Shown here: positions 1-9,281 of the stretch, piece after piece | Numbering within the stretch: position 1 is the stretch's first letter | How the letters are laid out: every line of letters begins with the position of its first letter | NCBI GenBank assembly: GCA_014642895.1 | Contig: BMJD01000022.1 | Coordinates: forward strand, 1-64,000 | Direction: 5' to 3' | Origin: Lentibacillus populi | Lineage (GTDB): Bacteria; Bacillota; Bacilli; Bacillales; Amphibacillaceae | Length of the DNA stretch: 64,000 bases | Program-made: the position numbers and the translations under genes | The notes under the pieces: generated by a model | What the model was told of the DNA's origin: nothing | What the model saw: the letters and a program-made list of their open reading frames with translations, nothing else | The model's database searches: none

Positions 1-1
1 G

Positions 2-1306
2 ATGACACTCTCTATACTACCAAGTGGGATCCTTTTTCGTAAAATCGATTCTACGCTTGTTTTCCCTCAAATTTCTTCATTACAGGAATGCTTTTTACTG
101 TCTACAACATGGGAACTTGAAGAACTACAAACACAATTTATTAGCAAGTATGGATTAGTGACGTTGTGTATTAGTCTCCTTTTAACAATAGCTTGTGCTT
201 TTGTCTATTATCGGTATGGCTATAACCACTTCAAACAGCTTATTCATCGTCAAAAACTTGCTAAAATGGTTTTAGAAAACAGCTGGTATGAGACCAAACA
301 AGTCACACAAGAGAGTTTCTTTAAGGATACTCCATCTAATAAATCAAAGGAGAAAATCAGTCATTTCCCGAAAATCTATTATCGGTTTGAAAAGGGTTTG
401 CTTTACATTCAAGTAGAGATTACACTTGGAAAATTTCAAGAACCACTATTAAATTTAGAAACAAAACTGGAAAGTGGTTTGTATTGTGAATTGGTATCGA
501 AGGAATTACGTGATTCCTACGTGGAGTATACCCTTTTCTATGATATGATTGCGAACCGCATTTCCATTGATGAGGTTATCGCACAGGATGGCAGTTTAAA
601 ATTAATGGAGTCTTTTTATTGGGAGTATGACAAGTTGCCGCATATGTTGATCGCTGGCGGAACAGGAGGCGGAAAATCGTATTTCATTCTCACGTTGATT
701 GAAGCCTTGCTCAAAACAGATGCTAAGCTCTATATCTTAGATCCCAAAAATGCGGATTTGGCAGACTTAGCTACCGTTATGCCTGATGTGTATTACAAAA
801 AGGAAGATATGACAGCTTGTATAGATCAATTCTATGAGGATATGATGGTACGAAATGAAGAAATGAAAACTATGCCAAACTATAAAACGGGGGAAAACTA
901 TGCTTATTTAGGCTTGCCTGCTCGTTTTTTAATCTTTGACGAATACACTTCATTTATGGAAATGATCGGTAAAGAAAGTGTGAAAGTCATGAGTAAATTA
1001 AAACAAATCGTTATGTTAGGTAGGCAATCAGGCTTTTTCCTTATACTTGCCTGCCAACGACCAGACGCAAAATATCTTGGAGATGGAATTAGGGATCAAT
1101 TTAATTTTCGAGTAGGTTTAGGCAGAATGAGTGAGCTTGGCTATGGTATGCTTTTTGGAAGTGACGTACAAAAACAATTTTTCTTAAAGCCAATCAGAGG
1201 TCGCGGCTATGTAGACAAAGGGGATAGTGTGATCTCTGAATTTTATACTCCCCTTGTCCCAAAAGGACATGATTTTTTAAAAGAAATTGATAAATTATCT
1301 AGCTAA
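2..1306 (+). CDS. orf21: Conjugative coupling ATPase, FtsK/SpoIIIE type (Tn916 Orf21/TcpA-like), 5' end probably cut
   Basis: Membrane-anchored DNA-pumping ATPase expected to couple the relaxase-DNA complex to the transfer channel. A membrane segment lies near residues 50-68. Walker A is GGTGGGKS at residues 219-226, and Walker B ends in IFDE at 311-314. The C-terminal text (QIVMLGRQ, ILACQRPDAKYLGDGIRDQF) is typical of Tn916 Orf21. The Tn916 protein is about 460 aa. The first 30 residues here do not look like that family's N-terminus, and the first ATG is at base 2, so the true start is probably outside the window. It is followed directly by oriT and the relaxase gene, as in Tn916. Family assignment is secure; the start is not. 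Confidence 0.92.
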   Translation: MTLSILPSGILFRKIDSTLVFPQISSLQECFLLSTTWELEELQTQFISKYGLVTLCISLLLTIACAFVYYRYGYNHFKQLIHRQKLAKMVLENSWYETKQVTQESFFKDTPSNKSKEKISHFPKIYYRFEKGLLYIQVEITLGKFQEPLLNLETKLESGLYCELVSKELRDSYVEYTLFYDMIANRISIDEVIAQDGSLKLMESFYWEYDKLPHMLIAGGTGGGKSYFILTLIEALLKTDAKLYILDPKNADLADLATVMPDVYYKKEDMTACIDQFYEDMMVRNEEMKTMPNYKTGENYAYLGLPARFLIFDEYTSFMEMIGKESVKVMSKLKQIVMLGRQSGFFLILACQRPDAKYLGDGIRDQFNFRVGLGRMSELGYGMLFGSDVQKQFFLKPIRGRGYVDKGDSVISEFYTPLVPKGHDFLKEIDKLSS

Positions 1307-1410
1307 AAGGCTGCCCAGTGCAGCGACGTGCGAAGCGAAAGTCGCTGTGCTGGGCTAAGCCTTGCGTGGCTTTAGCCACGCCTTAACCCCCCATTTCTAA
1401 CAGGGGGGTA
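1307..1410 (+). other. oriT: Candidate oriT with nic-site inverted repeat
   Basis: The gap between the coupling ATPase and relaxase genes holds three nested or tandem hairpins. The first has arms AAGGCT..CCCAG (1307-1318) and CTGGG..AGCCTT (1350-1363). The second is GCGTGGC/GCCACGC with a TTTA loop (1364-1381). The third is a 24-nt unit with arms ACCCCCC (1386-1392) and GGGGGGT (1403-1409) around ATTTCTAACA. From memory, the ICEBs1/Tn916 origin has the same arms and a CTAAC nick region, and Tn916 oriT maps between orf21 and orf20. The nick position was not determined here. Confidence 0.8.
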
Positions 1411-1479
1411 GAAAAGCAATTGAAAACTGTTCCAAAAACCAACAAAGCCTGATGGCACAACGGTTTGGGATATATCACA

Positions 1480-1517
1480 AAGATGTCAGCTTTTAAGTCA
1501 AAGTTGACATCTTTTTT
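1480..1517 (+). terminator. Hairpin with T-run upstream of mobT
   Basis: Arms AAGATGTCA (1480-1488) and TGACATCTT (1505-1513) are followed by a T run (1512-1517). It looks like an intrinsic terminator or attenuator placed between oriT and the relaxase ribosome site, so it may limit read-through from orf21 into mobT. Confidence 0.55.
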
Positions 1518-1534
1518 AGTTAGGAGGAATGCAA

Positions 1535-2746
1535 GTGTATCAAATGCCTTGGTATCACGTATTAAGAGAAAAAAGATTGGAATATGGTGTATCCCAAAAT
1601 AAATTGGCGGTACACGTTGGGATTTCAAGACAATATCTAAGTGAAATTGAGACAGGAAAAGTGACACCATCAAAAGCTATTCAAACTACTTTGTTTGATA
1701 TTTTAGAACAGTTTAACCCAGAAGCACCTTTGGAAATATTATTTGATTATGTGCGAATCCGATTTTTAACGACGAATCCTACACCAGTGATTGAAGATAT
1801 TTTACAGTTAAAAAAGAGTTATATGCTTCACGAAGATTTCGCGTTTTACTCGTACTTTGAGCAATATGTCTATGGAGATATTGTGGTGATGGTTTCTCCT
1901 GATGAGGACAAAGGATGTCTGCTTGAACTAAAAGGGAAAGGTTGTCGTCAATTTGAAAATTTCCTTTTAGCCCAACAACGCACATGGTTTGATTTTTTTA
2001 TGGAAGTGTTTCGCGTGGGTGGTGTCTTTAAGCGAATTGACCTTGCCATTAATGATAAGACAGGAATTTTGGATATCCCCTTTCTCACTCAAAAATGCAG
2101 AAATGAAGAATGTGTTACGGTATTTCGCAATTTTAAAAGCTATCGTTCGGGTGAACTGGTACATGCGGAAGATAAACCTGATATGGGTCATACCTTATAT
2201 ATTGGTTCGTTAAAAAGCGACGTATATTTTAGTATCTATGAAAAAGATTATGAGCAGTATGTGAAATATGGTACGTCCATCGAGGACACCGATACTAAAA
2301 ATCGTTTTGAAATTCGGCTTAAAAATGATCGAGCTTATCATGCGATCGTTGATTTAATGACTTATGAGGACGCTGGTCGAACCGCTTTTTCCATTATTAA
2401 CCGTTATATTCGTTTTGTCGATAAGGATGAGAAAAAACGGCGGAGCAGTTGGAAAATGAATGCAGATTGGCAACGCTTTTTGGATTTAGGTGTGAATCGA
2501 AAAATCTCTTTAACGACAAAACCAGAACCGTACACATTTGATAAAACGTTGAGATGGTTAGCTCATCAAGTTGCTCCTACTTGGAAGTTAGCAACAGAAG
2601 TGGATGAAATCAATCAAACCACTGTCATCAAAGATATGTTAGCACAAGCAGAGTTATCGGACCGTCATCAAAAGATACTCCTGCAACAAACCGTCCCAGT
2701 GGAGAAAGCAATCCGCCTTCCGTCCACTAAAAATGATGATAGATAG
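1535..2746 (+). CDS. mobT: MobT relaxase (Tn916 Orf20-like, Rep_trans family)
   Basis: Replication-initiator-like relaxase expected to nick the adjacent oriT and lead the strand into recipients. An N-terminal helix-turn-helix (about residues 12-55, SQNKLAVHVGISRQYLSEIETG) precedes the catalytic Rep_trans domain. That domain shows KRIDLAIND (about 168-176) and TLYIGSLKSDVYFSIYEKDYEQ (about 222-243), which are conserved in Tn916 Orf20. An ATG lies at 1529, but AGGAGG (1522-1527) leaves it no spacing. The in-frame GTG at 1535 sits about seven bases away and is preferred. Length is close to Tn916 Orf20. Confidence 0.93.
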   Translation: MYQMPWYHVLREKRLEYGVSQNKLAVHVGISRQYLSEIETGKVTPSKAIQTTLFDILEQFNPEAPLEILFDYVRIRFLTTNPTPVIEDILQLKKSYMLHEDFAFYSYFEQYVYGDIVVMVSPDEDKGCLLELKGKGCRQFENFLLAQQRTWFDFFMEVFRVGGVFKRIDLAINDKTGILDIPFLTQKCRNEECVTVFRNFKSYRSGELVHAEDKPDMGHTLYIGSLKSDVYFSIYEKDYEQYVKYGTSIEDTDTKNRFEIRLKNDRAYHAIVDLMTYEDAGRTAFSIINRYIRFVDKDEKKRRSSWKMNADWQRFLDLGVNRKISLTTKPEPYTFDKTLRWLAHQVAPTWKLATEVDEINQTTVIKDMLAQAELSDRHQKILLQQTVPVEKAIRLPSTKNDDR

Positions 2747-2761
2747 AAAGGAGACAGTCAA

Positions 2762-2983
2762 ATGAATTTCGGACAAAATATTTATAACTGGTTTTTGGAC
2801 AATGCACAATCCTTAGTTTTAATGGCAATTGTGGTGATTGGTATTTATTTAGGATTTAAGCGTGAGTTTTCCAAATTGATAGGATTTCTGATTATTGCGC
2901 TCGTGGCAGTGGGATTAGTCTTTAATGCAAGTGGTGTGAAAGATGTGTTATTAAACCTATTTAACAGGATTATAGGGGCTTAA
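2762..2983 (+). CDS. orf19: Small membrane protein, TcpD/Orf19-like
   Basis: Protein of 73 aa with two hydrophobic stretches (about residues 15-29 and 37-56). It matches in layout and sequence the small Orf19 product encoded after orf20 in Tn916-type elements. It probably sits in the membrane as an accessory part of the mating channel; the exact role is unknown. It lies 15 bp after mobT, with AAAGGAG just upstream of its ATG. Confidence 0.8.
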   Translation: MNFGQNIYNWFLDNAQSLVLMAIVVIGIYLGFKREFSKLIGFLIIALVAVGLVFNASGVKDVLLNLFNRIIGA

Positions 2984-3086
2984 ATTGTACCGTTTGTTTG
3001 TGGAAGATAAGTGCTTTGCTTATGTTCTGCAAACAAATGGTGATCCAAGCGGTAGCGCGGAAGGGATAAACAAGTTTATGTCATGT

Positions 3087-3116
3087 ACCAGCAAACATTT
3101 TGCAGGTGCTTTTTTT
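3087..3116 (+). terminator. Intrinsic terminator-like hairpin before ardA
   Basis: Arms ACCAGCAAA (3087-3095) and TTTGCAGGT (3099-3107), one mismatch, are followed by a T7 run at 3110-3116. It separates the mobT/orf19 unit from the ardA genes, which may have their own expression. Confidence 0.55.
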
Positions 3117-3147
3117 GTGTCTTTTTTAGAAAAGAGGTGAACTTTCG

Positions 3148-3657
3148 ATGAGAATGCAAGTCTTTATTGTGAATCTTGATAGATATAAGGAGGATCAAAT
3201 CAGAGGATCTTGGTTTGAACCACCTATTGACTTAGAGGAAATGAAAGAGCGTATAGGCTTGGACGAGGAATACAAAGAATACGCCATTTTTGATTATGAT
3301 TTACCCTTTGAAATAGACGAATCCACACCTGTTTCTGAAATTAACCGCTTATGTAATATGGTGCAAGAAATGGAAGGTTCCCCTTTATATGACGCACTTT
3401 CCGAAGTACAGAAACATTGGTTCAATAACTTAGAAGAATTACTTGAAAATCAAGATAAAATTATTTATTACCCTGATTGTGACAATTTAACAGATATAGC
3501 GAAATTTTGGCTAGAAGAATCAGGTATAACCCGTCTATTTGGAGAAGTTCCTTTTAATTTAGAAACCTATATTGATTATGAAGCTATCGGGCGAGATTTT
3601 GAGATGAGAGGTAATTTTCTTATAACTGCTCATGGAATATTTGAATATCTAAAATAA
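3148..3657 (+). CDS. ardA: ArdA antirestriction protein, copy 1
   Basis: Very acidic 169-aa DNA-mimic protein that inhibits type I restriction enzymes, protecting the incoming element in a new host. ArdA family landmarks are visible: N-terminal MQVFIVNL, PPIDLEEMKERIGL, YAIFDYDLPFEI, and the C-terminal YIDYEAIGRDFE..GNFLITAHGIFEY. The AGAGGTGA site (3133-3140) sits seven bases before the ATG. A second, clearly diverged copy follows directly. Confidence 0.93.
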   Translation: MRMQVFIVNLDRYKEDQIRGSWFEPPIDLEEMKERIGLDEEYKEYAIFDYDLPFEIDESTPVSEINRLCNMVQEMEGSPLYDALSEVQKHWFNNLEELLENQDKIIYYPDCDNLTDIAKFWLEESGITRLFGEVPFNLETYIDYEAIGRDFEMRGNFLITAHGIFEYLK

Positions 3658-3663
3658 ATGGAA

Positions 3664-3690
3664 AAGCAGCTTGTACCTAACAGGCTGTTT
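3664..3690 (+). terminator. Hairpin after ardA copy 1
   Basis: AAGCAGCTTG (3664-3673) pairs with CAGGCTGTTT (3681-3690) with G-T wobbles, then a T-rich tract. The same hairpin recurs after the second ardA, so gene and terminator appear to have been duplicated together. Confidence 0.5.
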
Positions 3691-3715
3691 TTCTTTTGTT
3701 AGGAGGGTTAAAGAC

Positions 3716-4216
3716 ATGGAAATGCAAGTCTATATAGCAAACCTCGGAAAATATAATGAAGGAGAAACGGTTGGTGCTTGGTTTACACCACCCATTGACA
3801 TTGAGGAAGTAAAAGAACGAATCGGCTTAAATGGTGAATATGAAGAATACGCTGTGCATGATTACGAGCTGCCATTTGAAATCCATGAGTACACGCCGAT
3901 TTCCGAAATCAACCGTTTATGTGAAATGGTACAGGAAATTGAAGGCTCTCCCTTGTATGACGCTCTTTCCGAAATACAGAGTTATTGGTTTAATAGCGTC
4001 GAAGAATTACTGGAAAATCAAGATGATATTATTTGTTATTCGGACTGCGACAGCATGGAAGATGTCGCAAGGTATTTGATAGAGGAATCAGGAACACTAG
4101 GAGAAGTACCTGTTCATTTACAGAGTTATATTGATTATCAAGCCTATGGACGTGACCTTGAAATAGGAGCAAATTTTCTTGTAACGAATCATGGGGTATT
4201 TGAATATGTCGGATAA
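3716..4216 (+). CDS. ardA: ArdA antirestriction protein, copy 2
   Basis: Second ArdA of 166 aa, roughly 60% identical to the first by eye. It has the same architecture and a three-residue gap around GTLGEVP. An upstream in-frame ATG at 3671 lies inside the preceding hairpin. AGGAGG at 3701-3706 fixes the start at 3716 (MEMQVYIANL). The divergence rules out a recent duplication or an assembly artefact. Tn916 itself has one ardA (orf18). Two different DNA mimics may widen the range of restriction systems blocked. Confidence 0.93.
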   Translation: MEMQVYIANLGKYNEGETVGAWFTPPIDIEEVKERIGLNGEYEEYAVHDYELPFEIHEYTPISEINRLCEMVQEIEGSPLYDALSEIQSYWFNSVEELLENQDDIICYSDCDSMEDVARYLIEESGTLGEVPVHLQSYIDYQAYGRDLEIGANFLVTNHGVFEYVG

Positions 4217-4222
4217 ACAGTG

Positions 4223-4249
4223 AAGCAGCTTGTTTAATACAGGCTGCTT
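4223..4249 (+). terminator. Hairpin after ardA copy 2
   Basis: AAGCAGCTTG (4223-4232) pairs with CAGGCTGCTT (4240-4249), ten base pairs with one G-T, loop TTTAATA. It is a near copy of the hairpin after the first ardA. Confidence 0.5.
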
Positions 4250-4274
4250 ATTTCTTTGAGAAAGGAAAATACAC

Positions 4275-4655
4275 ATGAAGAAACTAAAAAGCTATACTCG
4301 AATCTGGTCAGTGGAAAAAGTCATTTATGCAATCAATGATTTTCGCTTACCTTTTCCAGTGACGTTTAACCAAATGACTTGGTTTGTGCTTTCTCTTTTG
4401 GCTGTCATGTTACTTGGAAACCTTCCCCCTCTCTCTTTGATTGACGGAGCATTACTAAAATATGTTGGCGTTCCAGTAGCTTTGACATGGATGATGAGTA
4501 AAAAGAGTTTTGACGGTAAAAAACCTTATGGCTTCCTAAAGTCTGTTATCACGTATTGGTTTCGCCCTAAAGTGACCTATGCAAACAAGCCAGTCAAATT
4601 TAAAAAACAATCGGTCCATGAAACCATTACAGCGGTAAGGGGGAAAATCGTATGA
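4275..4655 (+). CDS. orf17: TcpE-family conjugation membrane protein (Orf17-like)
   Basis: Protein of 126 aa, basic at both ends, with a central pair of hydrophobic segments (about residues 34-50 and 58-74). It corresponds to Tn916 Orf17/TcpE, a small membrane component of the Gram-positive mating apparatus. The N-terminal SYTRIWSVEKVIYAINDFRLP is characteristic. Its last four bases overlap the start of the VirB4-like ATPase (ATGA), so the two are translationally coupled. Confidence 0.88.
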   Translation: MKKLKSYTRIWSVEKVIYAINDFRLPFPVTFNQMTWFVLSLLAVMLLGNLPPLSLIDGALLKYVGVPVALTWMMSKKSFDGKKPYGFLKSVITYWFRPKVTYANKPVKFKKQSVHETITAVRGKIV

Positions 4656-7099
4656 GTTATCCAATTAAATATATTGAAAACAATCTTGTTTTTAATCATG
4701 ATGGAGAAGCATTCGCTTATTACGAATTATTGCCATATAACTATTCTTTTTTGTCTGAAGATGAAAAAATGCAAGTGCACGAACACTTTAGGCAGTTGAT
4801 TGCCCAAAATCAAGATGGAAAAATCCATGCCTTACAGATAAGCACCGAGAGCAGTATTCGGTCGGTCCAAGAAAGAAGTAAAGAGATCGTGACAGGAAGG
4901 CTACAAGAAGCAGCTTACAATCGAATTGACGACCAAACAGAAGCCCTTGTTTCCATGATTGGAGAACATCAAGTCGATTATCGTTTCTTTATTGGATTTA
5001 AGCTTTTGTTGAATGAAGAAGAAGTCAATATGAAATCGATGGGGAAATCAGTAACTACGTCTCTCTCTGCCTTTGTTCGAGATGTGAACCATCACTTGAT
5101 GGGTGATTTTGTTTCTATGCCGCATAGTGAAGTTGCTCGTTTTCTAAAAATGGAACAATTATTACAGAATAAAATCACCAAGCGTTTTAAGGTTCGGCCT
5201 TTAACGAAAAATGACATGGGGTATTTAATCGAACACTTACACGGACAAACTGGTATTGCCTTTGAAGATTACAGTTATAACCTCTCTTATGAGAAAGGTG
5301 AAAAAGAAACTTACGTCAAACGTTATGACCTCATTAAACCCACGCGCTGTCTGATTACAGAAAAACAGCGTTACATCAAGTTGGAACAGGATGATACAAC
5401 AACCTATGTTGCTTACTTTACCATTAACTCCATTGTTGATGATCTGGAATTTCCCAGTGATGAAATCTTTTATTTTCAACAACAACAATTCACATTTCCG
5501 ATAGACACTTCCATGCACGTGGAAATCGTGACTAATAAAAAAGCATTGTCTACTGTTAGAAATAAAAAGAAAGAACTAAAAGATTTAGATAATCATGCAA
5601 TGGATTCCGATAATGAAACGGGAAATAACGTGCTGGAAGCTTTGGAACAAGTCAACGAATTAGAGGATGTCCTCGATCAGACGAAAGAATCCATGTATAA
5701 ATTAAGCTATGTCATTCGGGTATCTGCTTCTAGTTTAGACGAACTCAAACAACGTTGTAATGAAGTCAAAGATTTTTATGATGACTTAAATGTAAAGCTT
5801 GTTCGTCCGTTTGGGGATATGTTAGGTTTACATGGCGAGTTTATTCCTGCCAGTAAGCGTTATATCAATGATTATGTGCAATATGTAACCTCTGACTTTT
5901 TAGCTGGATTAGGCTTTGGGGCAACACAAATGCTTGGTGAAACGGAAGGGATTTATTTTGGTTACAATTTGGATACTGGACGTAACGTCTACTTGAATCC
6001 GAGCCTTGCCAGTCAAGGGGTAAAAGGCTCTGTGACCAATGCGTTAGCTTCTGCTTTTTTAGGTTCACTTGGTGGTGGAAAATCGTTCTCCAATAACTTA
6101 TTAGTGTACTATGCGGTTCTTTTTGGCGGTCAAGCATTGATTGTCGATCCTAAGGGAGAACGCGGCGGTTGGAAGGAAGCGTTACCCGATATCGACGAAG
6201 AAATTAATATTGTGAATCTCACAAGCGAAGAAGCCAATCAAGGCCTGCTTGATCCATTCGTCATTATGAAAAATAAGAAGGATTCGGAAAGTCTAGCGAT
6301 AGATATTCTTACCTTCTTAACGGGTATTTCCAGTCGGGATGGTGATAAGTTTCCTGTCTTACGACGAGCTATTCGAGCAGTCGGTCAACAAGAGGAACGC
6401 GGCTTAATGCTGGTGATTCATGAACTAAGAAGTGATCCGAATCCACTTGCCTCCACCATTGCAGATCATATCGAAAGTTTTACCGATTATGACTTTGCCC
6501 ACCTTCTCTTTTCAGACGGAACGGTGCAAAATTCTATCAGCTTAGAAAAACAACTCAATATTATTCAAGTGGCAGATTTAGTCCTGCCTGACGCAGAAAC
6601 AAACTTTGAGGAATACACGACCATGGAATTGTTGAGTGTCGCGATGTTGATTATTATTTCCACTTTTGCCCTTGACTTCATTCATTCTGATCGCAGTATT
6701 TTTAAAATTGTAGATTTGGATGAAGCATGGTCGTTTTTGCAAGTAGCACAAGGTAAAACACTCTCTAATAAACTGGTACGTGCTGGTCGCTCCATGAATG
6801 CAGGGGTCTACTTTGTTACGCAGAACGCCGATGATTTAACCGATGAAAAACTCAAAAATAATATCGGTGTAAAGTTCGCGTTTCGTTCCAGGGATAGTAC
6901 AGAAATCCAAAAAACGCTTCAATTTTTTGGTGTGGATGCGGAGGATGAAGCCAATCAACGTCGATTAAGAGAATTGGAAAATGGACAATGCCTTATGCAA
7001 GATTTATATGGACGAGTTGGGATTATCCAGGTCCATCCTGTGTTTGAAGATTTATTTGACGCTTTCGACACTCGCCCACCTGTCCTAGAAAGGCAGTGA
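4652..7099 (+). CDS. orf16: VirB4-like conjugation ATPase (Orf16/TcpF-like)
   Basis: Large (815 aa) AAA+ ATPase that powers assembly and operation of the type IV-like transfer channel. Walker A is GSLGGGKS at residues 471-478. Walker B with DEAW is VDLDEAW at 687-693. The C-terminal VTQNADDLTDEKLKNNIGVKFAFRS is typical of VirB4/TraE proteins. The length equals Tn916 Orf16. It is the largest protein of the transfer operon and is followed four bases later by orf15. Confidence 0.94.
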   Translation: MSYPIKYIENNLVFNHDGEAFAYYELLPYNYSFLSEDEKMQVHEHFRQLIAQNQDGKIHALQISTESSIRSVQERSKEIVTGRLQEAAYNRIDDQTEALVSMIGEHQVDYRFFIGFKLLLNEEEVNMKSMGKSVTTSLSAFVRDVNHHLMGDFVSMPHSEVARFLKMEQLLQNKITKRFKVRPLTKNDMGYLIEHLHGQTGIAFEDYSYNLSYEKGEKETYVKRYDLIKPTRCLITEKQRYIKLEQDDTTTYVAYFTINSIVDDLEFPSDEIFYFQQQQFTFPIDTSMHVEIVTNKKALSTVRNKKKELKDLDNHAMDSDNETGNNVLEALEQVNELEDVLDQTKESMYKLSYVIRVSASSLDELKQRCNEVKDFYDDLNVKLVRPFGDMLGLHGEFIPASKRYINDYVQYVTSDFLAGLGFGATQMLGETEGIYFGYNLDTGRNVYLNPSLASQGVKGSVTNALASAFLGSLGGGKSFSNNLLVYYAVLFGGQALIVDPKGERGGWKEALPDIDEEINIVNLTSEEANQGLLDPFVIMKNKKDSESLAIDILTFLTGISSRDGDKFPVLRRAIRAVGQQEERGLMLVIHELRSDPNPLASTIADHIESFTDYDFAHLLFSDGTVQNSISLEKQLNIIQVADLVLPDAETNFEEYTTMELLSVAMLIIISTFALDFIHSDRSIFKIVDLDEAWSFLQVAQGKTLSNKLVRAGRSMNAGVYFVTQNADDLTDEKLKNNIGVKFAFRSRDSTEIQKTLQFFGVDAEDEANQRRLRELENGQCLMQDLYGRVGIIQVHPVFEDLFDAFDTRPPVLERQ

Positions 7100-7103
7100 T
7101 AAG

Positions 7104-9281
7104 ATGAACAAACCAAAACTGAAAAAGATTGTTTGGATGACGGTACTCATTGGGGCGGTCATTTTTTTATTGTTTGTTTCCCTGTTTACCGTTACACAAG
7201 CGGCTGGGTTGGTAGACGATACTGTTTCCGAAGATAATCTTTATTCTCTCTATCCACTTGACCATTATCAGTTAGATTTTTTTGTGGATTCGGGTTGGGA
7301 TTGGCTGCCTTGGAATTGGGATGATGGAATCGGAAAACAAGTCATGTACGGACTGTACACGATCACCAATTTTATTTGGATTATCAATTTATATCTTTCC
7401 AATGCCACTGGTTATTTAGTACAACAAGCGTATTCCCTTGATTTTATTTCTGAAACAGCAACCGCCATCGGTAAAAATATGCAAACATTAGCTGGAGTTA
7501 CTGCACAAGGTTTTGGAACAGAAGGTTTTTATGTTGGTTTCCTCCTTCTCTTTGTATTAATGTTGGGTATTTATGTGACCTACACAGGTTTAATGAAACG
7601 CGAAACCACGAAAGCCATTCGAGCAGTGATTAATTTTCTAGTGGTGTTTATCGTATCGGCGGCTTTTATTGCGTTTGCCCCAACCTATATTACAAAAATT
7701 AATGATTTTTCCGCAGATGTAAGTGAAGCAGCACTTGACTTAGGTACAAACATTCTAATGCCTAACTCCAACAGTCAAGGAAGCGATAGTGTCGATATGA
7801 TTCGGAATAACCTTTTTTCCATTCAAGTGGAGCAACCATGGTTATTATTGCAGTTTGATAACTCGGACAAAGAAGCGATTGGAGAAGAACGAGTGGACGC
7901 TTTAGTTGCCATCAGTCCTGATACAAACAATGGAGAAGATCGAGAAGCAGCCGTGCAAGCAGAAATTGAGGATCACGATAATAAAAATTTGACCATTACC
8001 AAAACGACTACTCGCTTAGGGATGGTCTTTTTCTTATTTCTATTTAATATTGGAATTTCGATTTTCGTATTTCTCTTATCAGGGATGATGATTTTCTCAC
8101 AATTGCTATTTATTGTGTTTGCAACATTTCTTCCTATCAGTTTCCTCCTTTCCATGATACCGACTTTCGAAAATATGGGAAAACAGGCCATTTTAAAGCT
8201 GTTTAACGTGATTATGCTGCGTGCTGGGATCACACTTGTGATTACGATTGCTTTCAGTATTTCCTCCATGTTGTACAGCTTAACGAGTACCTATCCATTT
8301 TTCTTAATTGCTTTTTTGCAGATTGTGACTTTTGCTGGGATCTATCTAAAGCTTGGTGACATCATGAGTATGTTTCGATTACAAAGTAGCGATAGTCAAC
8401 AAGTCGGGCGAAGTGTTATGCGGCGTCCCAAACAAATGGCATACCGCAGTGGTCGCAGGTTGCAACGTTCCATTGGGCGTACATTAACAGGGGTAACCGC
8501 TGGGGCGGCTGTGGGTAAGATGATGAGTAAATCAGGAAAAACACAAAACGCTTTCTCCCTTCGCCGGCCTATACAAAGTTTGCATTCTATGCGGTCCAAC
8601 AAAACAGAGAAACCTAATCAGGAGAGAAAATCATTTAGTCAAAAAATCGGACAAACGACGGGAAAAGTACTCGATACAAAAAATCGTGTGCGTGCCAATA
8701 TCCAACACCGAAAACAACAAGTAAAAGATTTACCAACAACAGCAAAATATGCTGTGACACAAGGAAAAGAAAAACTTCAACAACCTAGTAAAGATTTTAG
8801 AAAAGGAATTCATCAAGCGAAAGAACAACGGCAACGTGAAAACACGGAACGTACGAGTAAACATCGTCAAACGATTGCAGAAAGACGACAAGCTTTGGAT
8901 AAAAAGCAGAAAAATACCACTGCCTACTCCAATAAACCAACGGTACAAAAGAATTCTCGTTCTCCTTTCATCAAAGAGAAACAGAATATAAAACCGAAAG
9001 AAAAGTTAGTTCCTGAAAATGATCAAAGAAAACAAATACCTGTGCAAAAAGATAGAATACAAGCATTACGGAATCCAAAGGAAAAAATAAATCAACCTTA
9101 TAAAGAATCGCTAGACAGAAAGAAGCCCTATCGAAAGACAAACCCTGTTCGATTTCCAAAGCAGACACCAAAAGCAAAGAAACAACAAATCATTCAACGT
9201 CCTACTCTTCCTAGAAAGCAGACTCGAAAACAACCAAAACCTCCACGTCAAAGACAAACGGTTAGGAGGAAACGTCCATGA
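7104..9281 (+). CDS. orf15: Polytopic mating-channel protein, Orf15/TcpH-like
   Basis: Protein of 725 aa with a signal-like first membrane segment (about residues 10-31). Further membrane segments lie in about residues 145-165, 172-195 and 305-415. A long C-terminal tail (about 440-725) is rich in Lys, Arg and Gln with almost no hydrophobic residues. This VirB6-like core plus charged cytoplasmic tail is the layout of Tn916 Orf15 and pCW3 TcpH. The stop overlaps the orf14 start (ATGA). The tail probably contacts DNA or partner proteins, which is inference from its charge. Confidence 0.88.
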   Translation: MNKPKLKKIVWMTVLIGAVIFLLFVSLFTVTQAAGLVDDTVSEDNLYSLYPLDHYQLDFFVDSGWDWLPWNWDDGIGKQVMYGLYTITNFIWIINLYLSNATGYLVQQAYSLDFISETATAIGKNMQTLAGVTAQGFGTEGFYVGFLLLFVLMLGIYVTYTGLMKRETTKAIRAVINFLVVFIVSAAFIAFAPTYITKINDFSADVSEAALDLGTNILMPNSNSQGSDSVDMIRNNLFSIQVEQPWLLLQFDNSDKEAIGEERVDALVAISPDTNNGEDREAAVQAEIEDHDNKNLTITKTTTRLGMVFFLFLFNIGISIFVFLLSGMMIFSQLLFIVFATFLPISFLLSMIPTFENMGKQAILKLFNVIMLRAGITLVITIAFSISSMLYSLTSTYPFFLIAFLQIVTFAGIYLKLGDIMSMFRLQSSDSQQVGRSVMRRPKQMAYRSGRRLQRSIGRTLTGVTAGAAVGKMMSKSGKTQNAFSLRRPIQSLHSMRSNKTEKPNQERKSFSQKIGQTTGKVLDTKNRVRANIQHRKQQVKDLPTTAKYAVTQGKEKLQQPSKDFRKGIHQAKEQRQRENTERTSKHRQTIAERRQALDKKQKNTTAYSNKPTVQKNSRSPFIKEKQNIKPKEKLVPENDQRKQIPVQKDRIQALRNPKEKINQPYKESLDRKKPYRKTNPVRFPKQTPKAKKQQIIQRPTLPRKQTRKQPKPPRQRQTVRRKRP

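Noticed and set aside
3148-4216. The double ardA as an assembly duplication
   Set aside because: The two copies differ at roughly four residues in ten and have different lengths.
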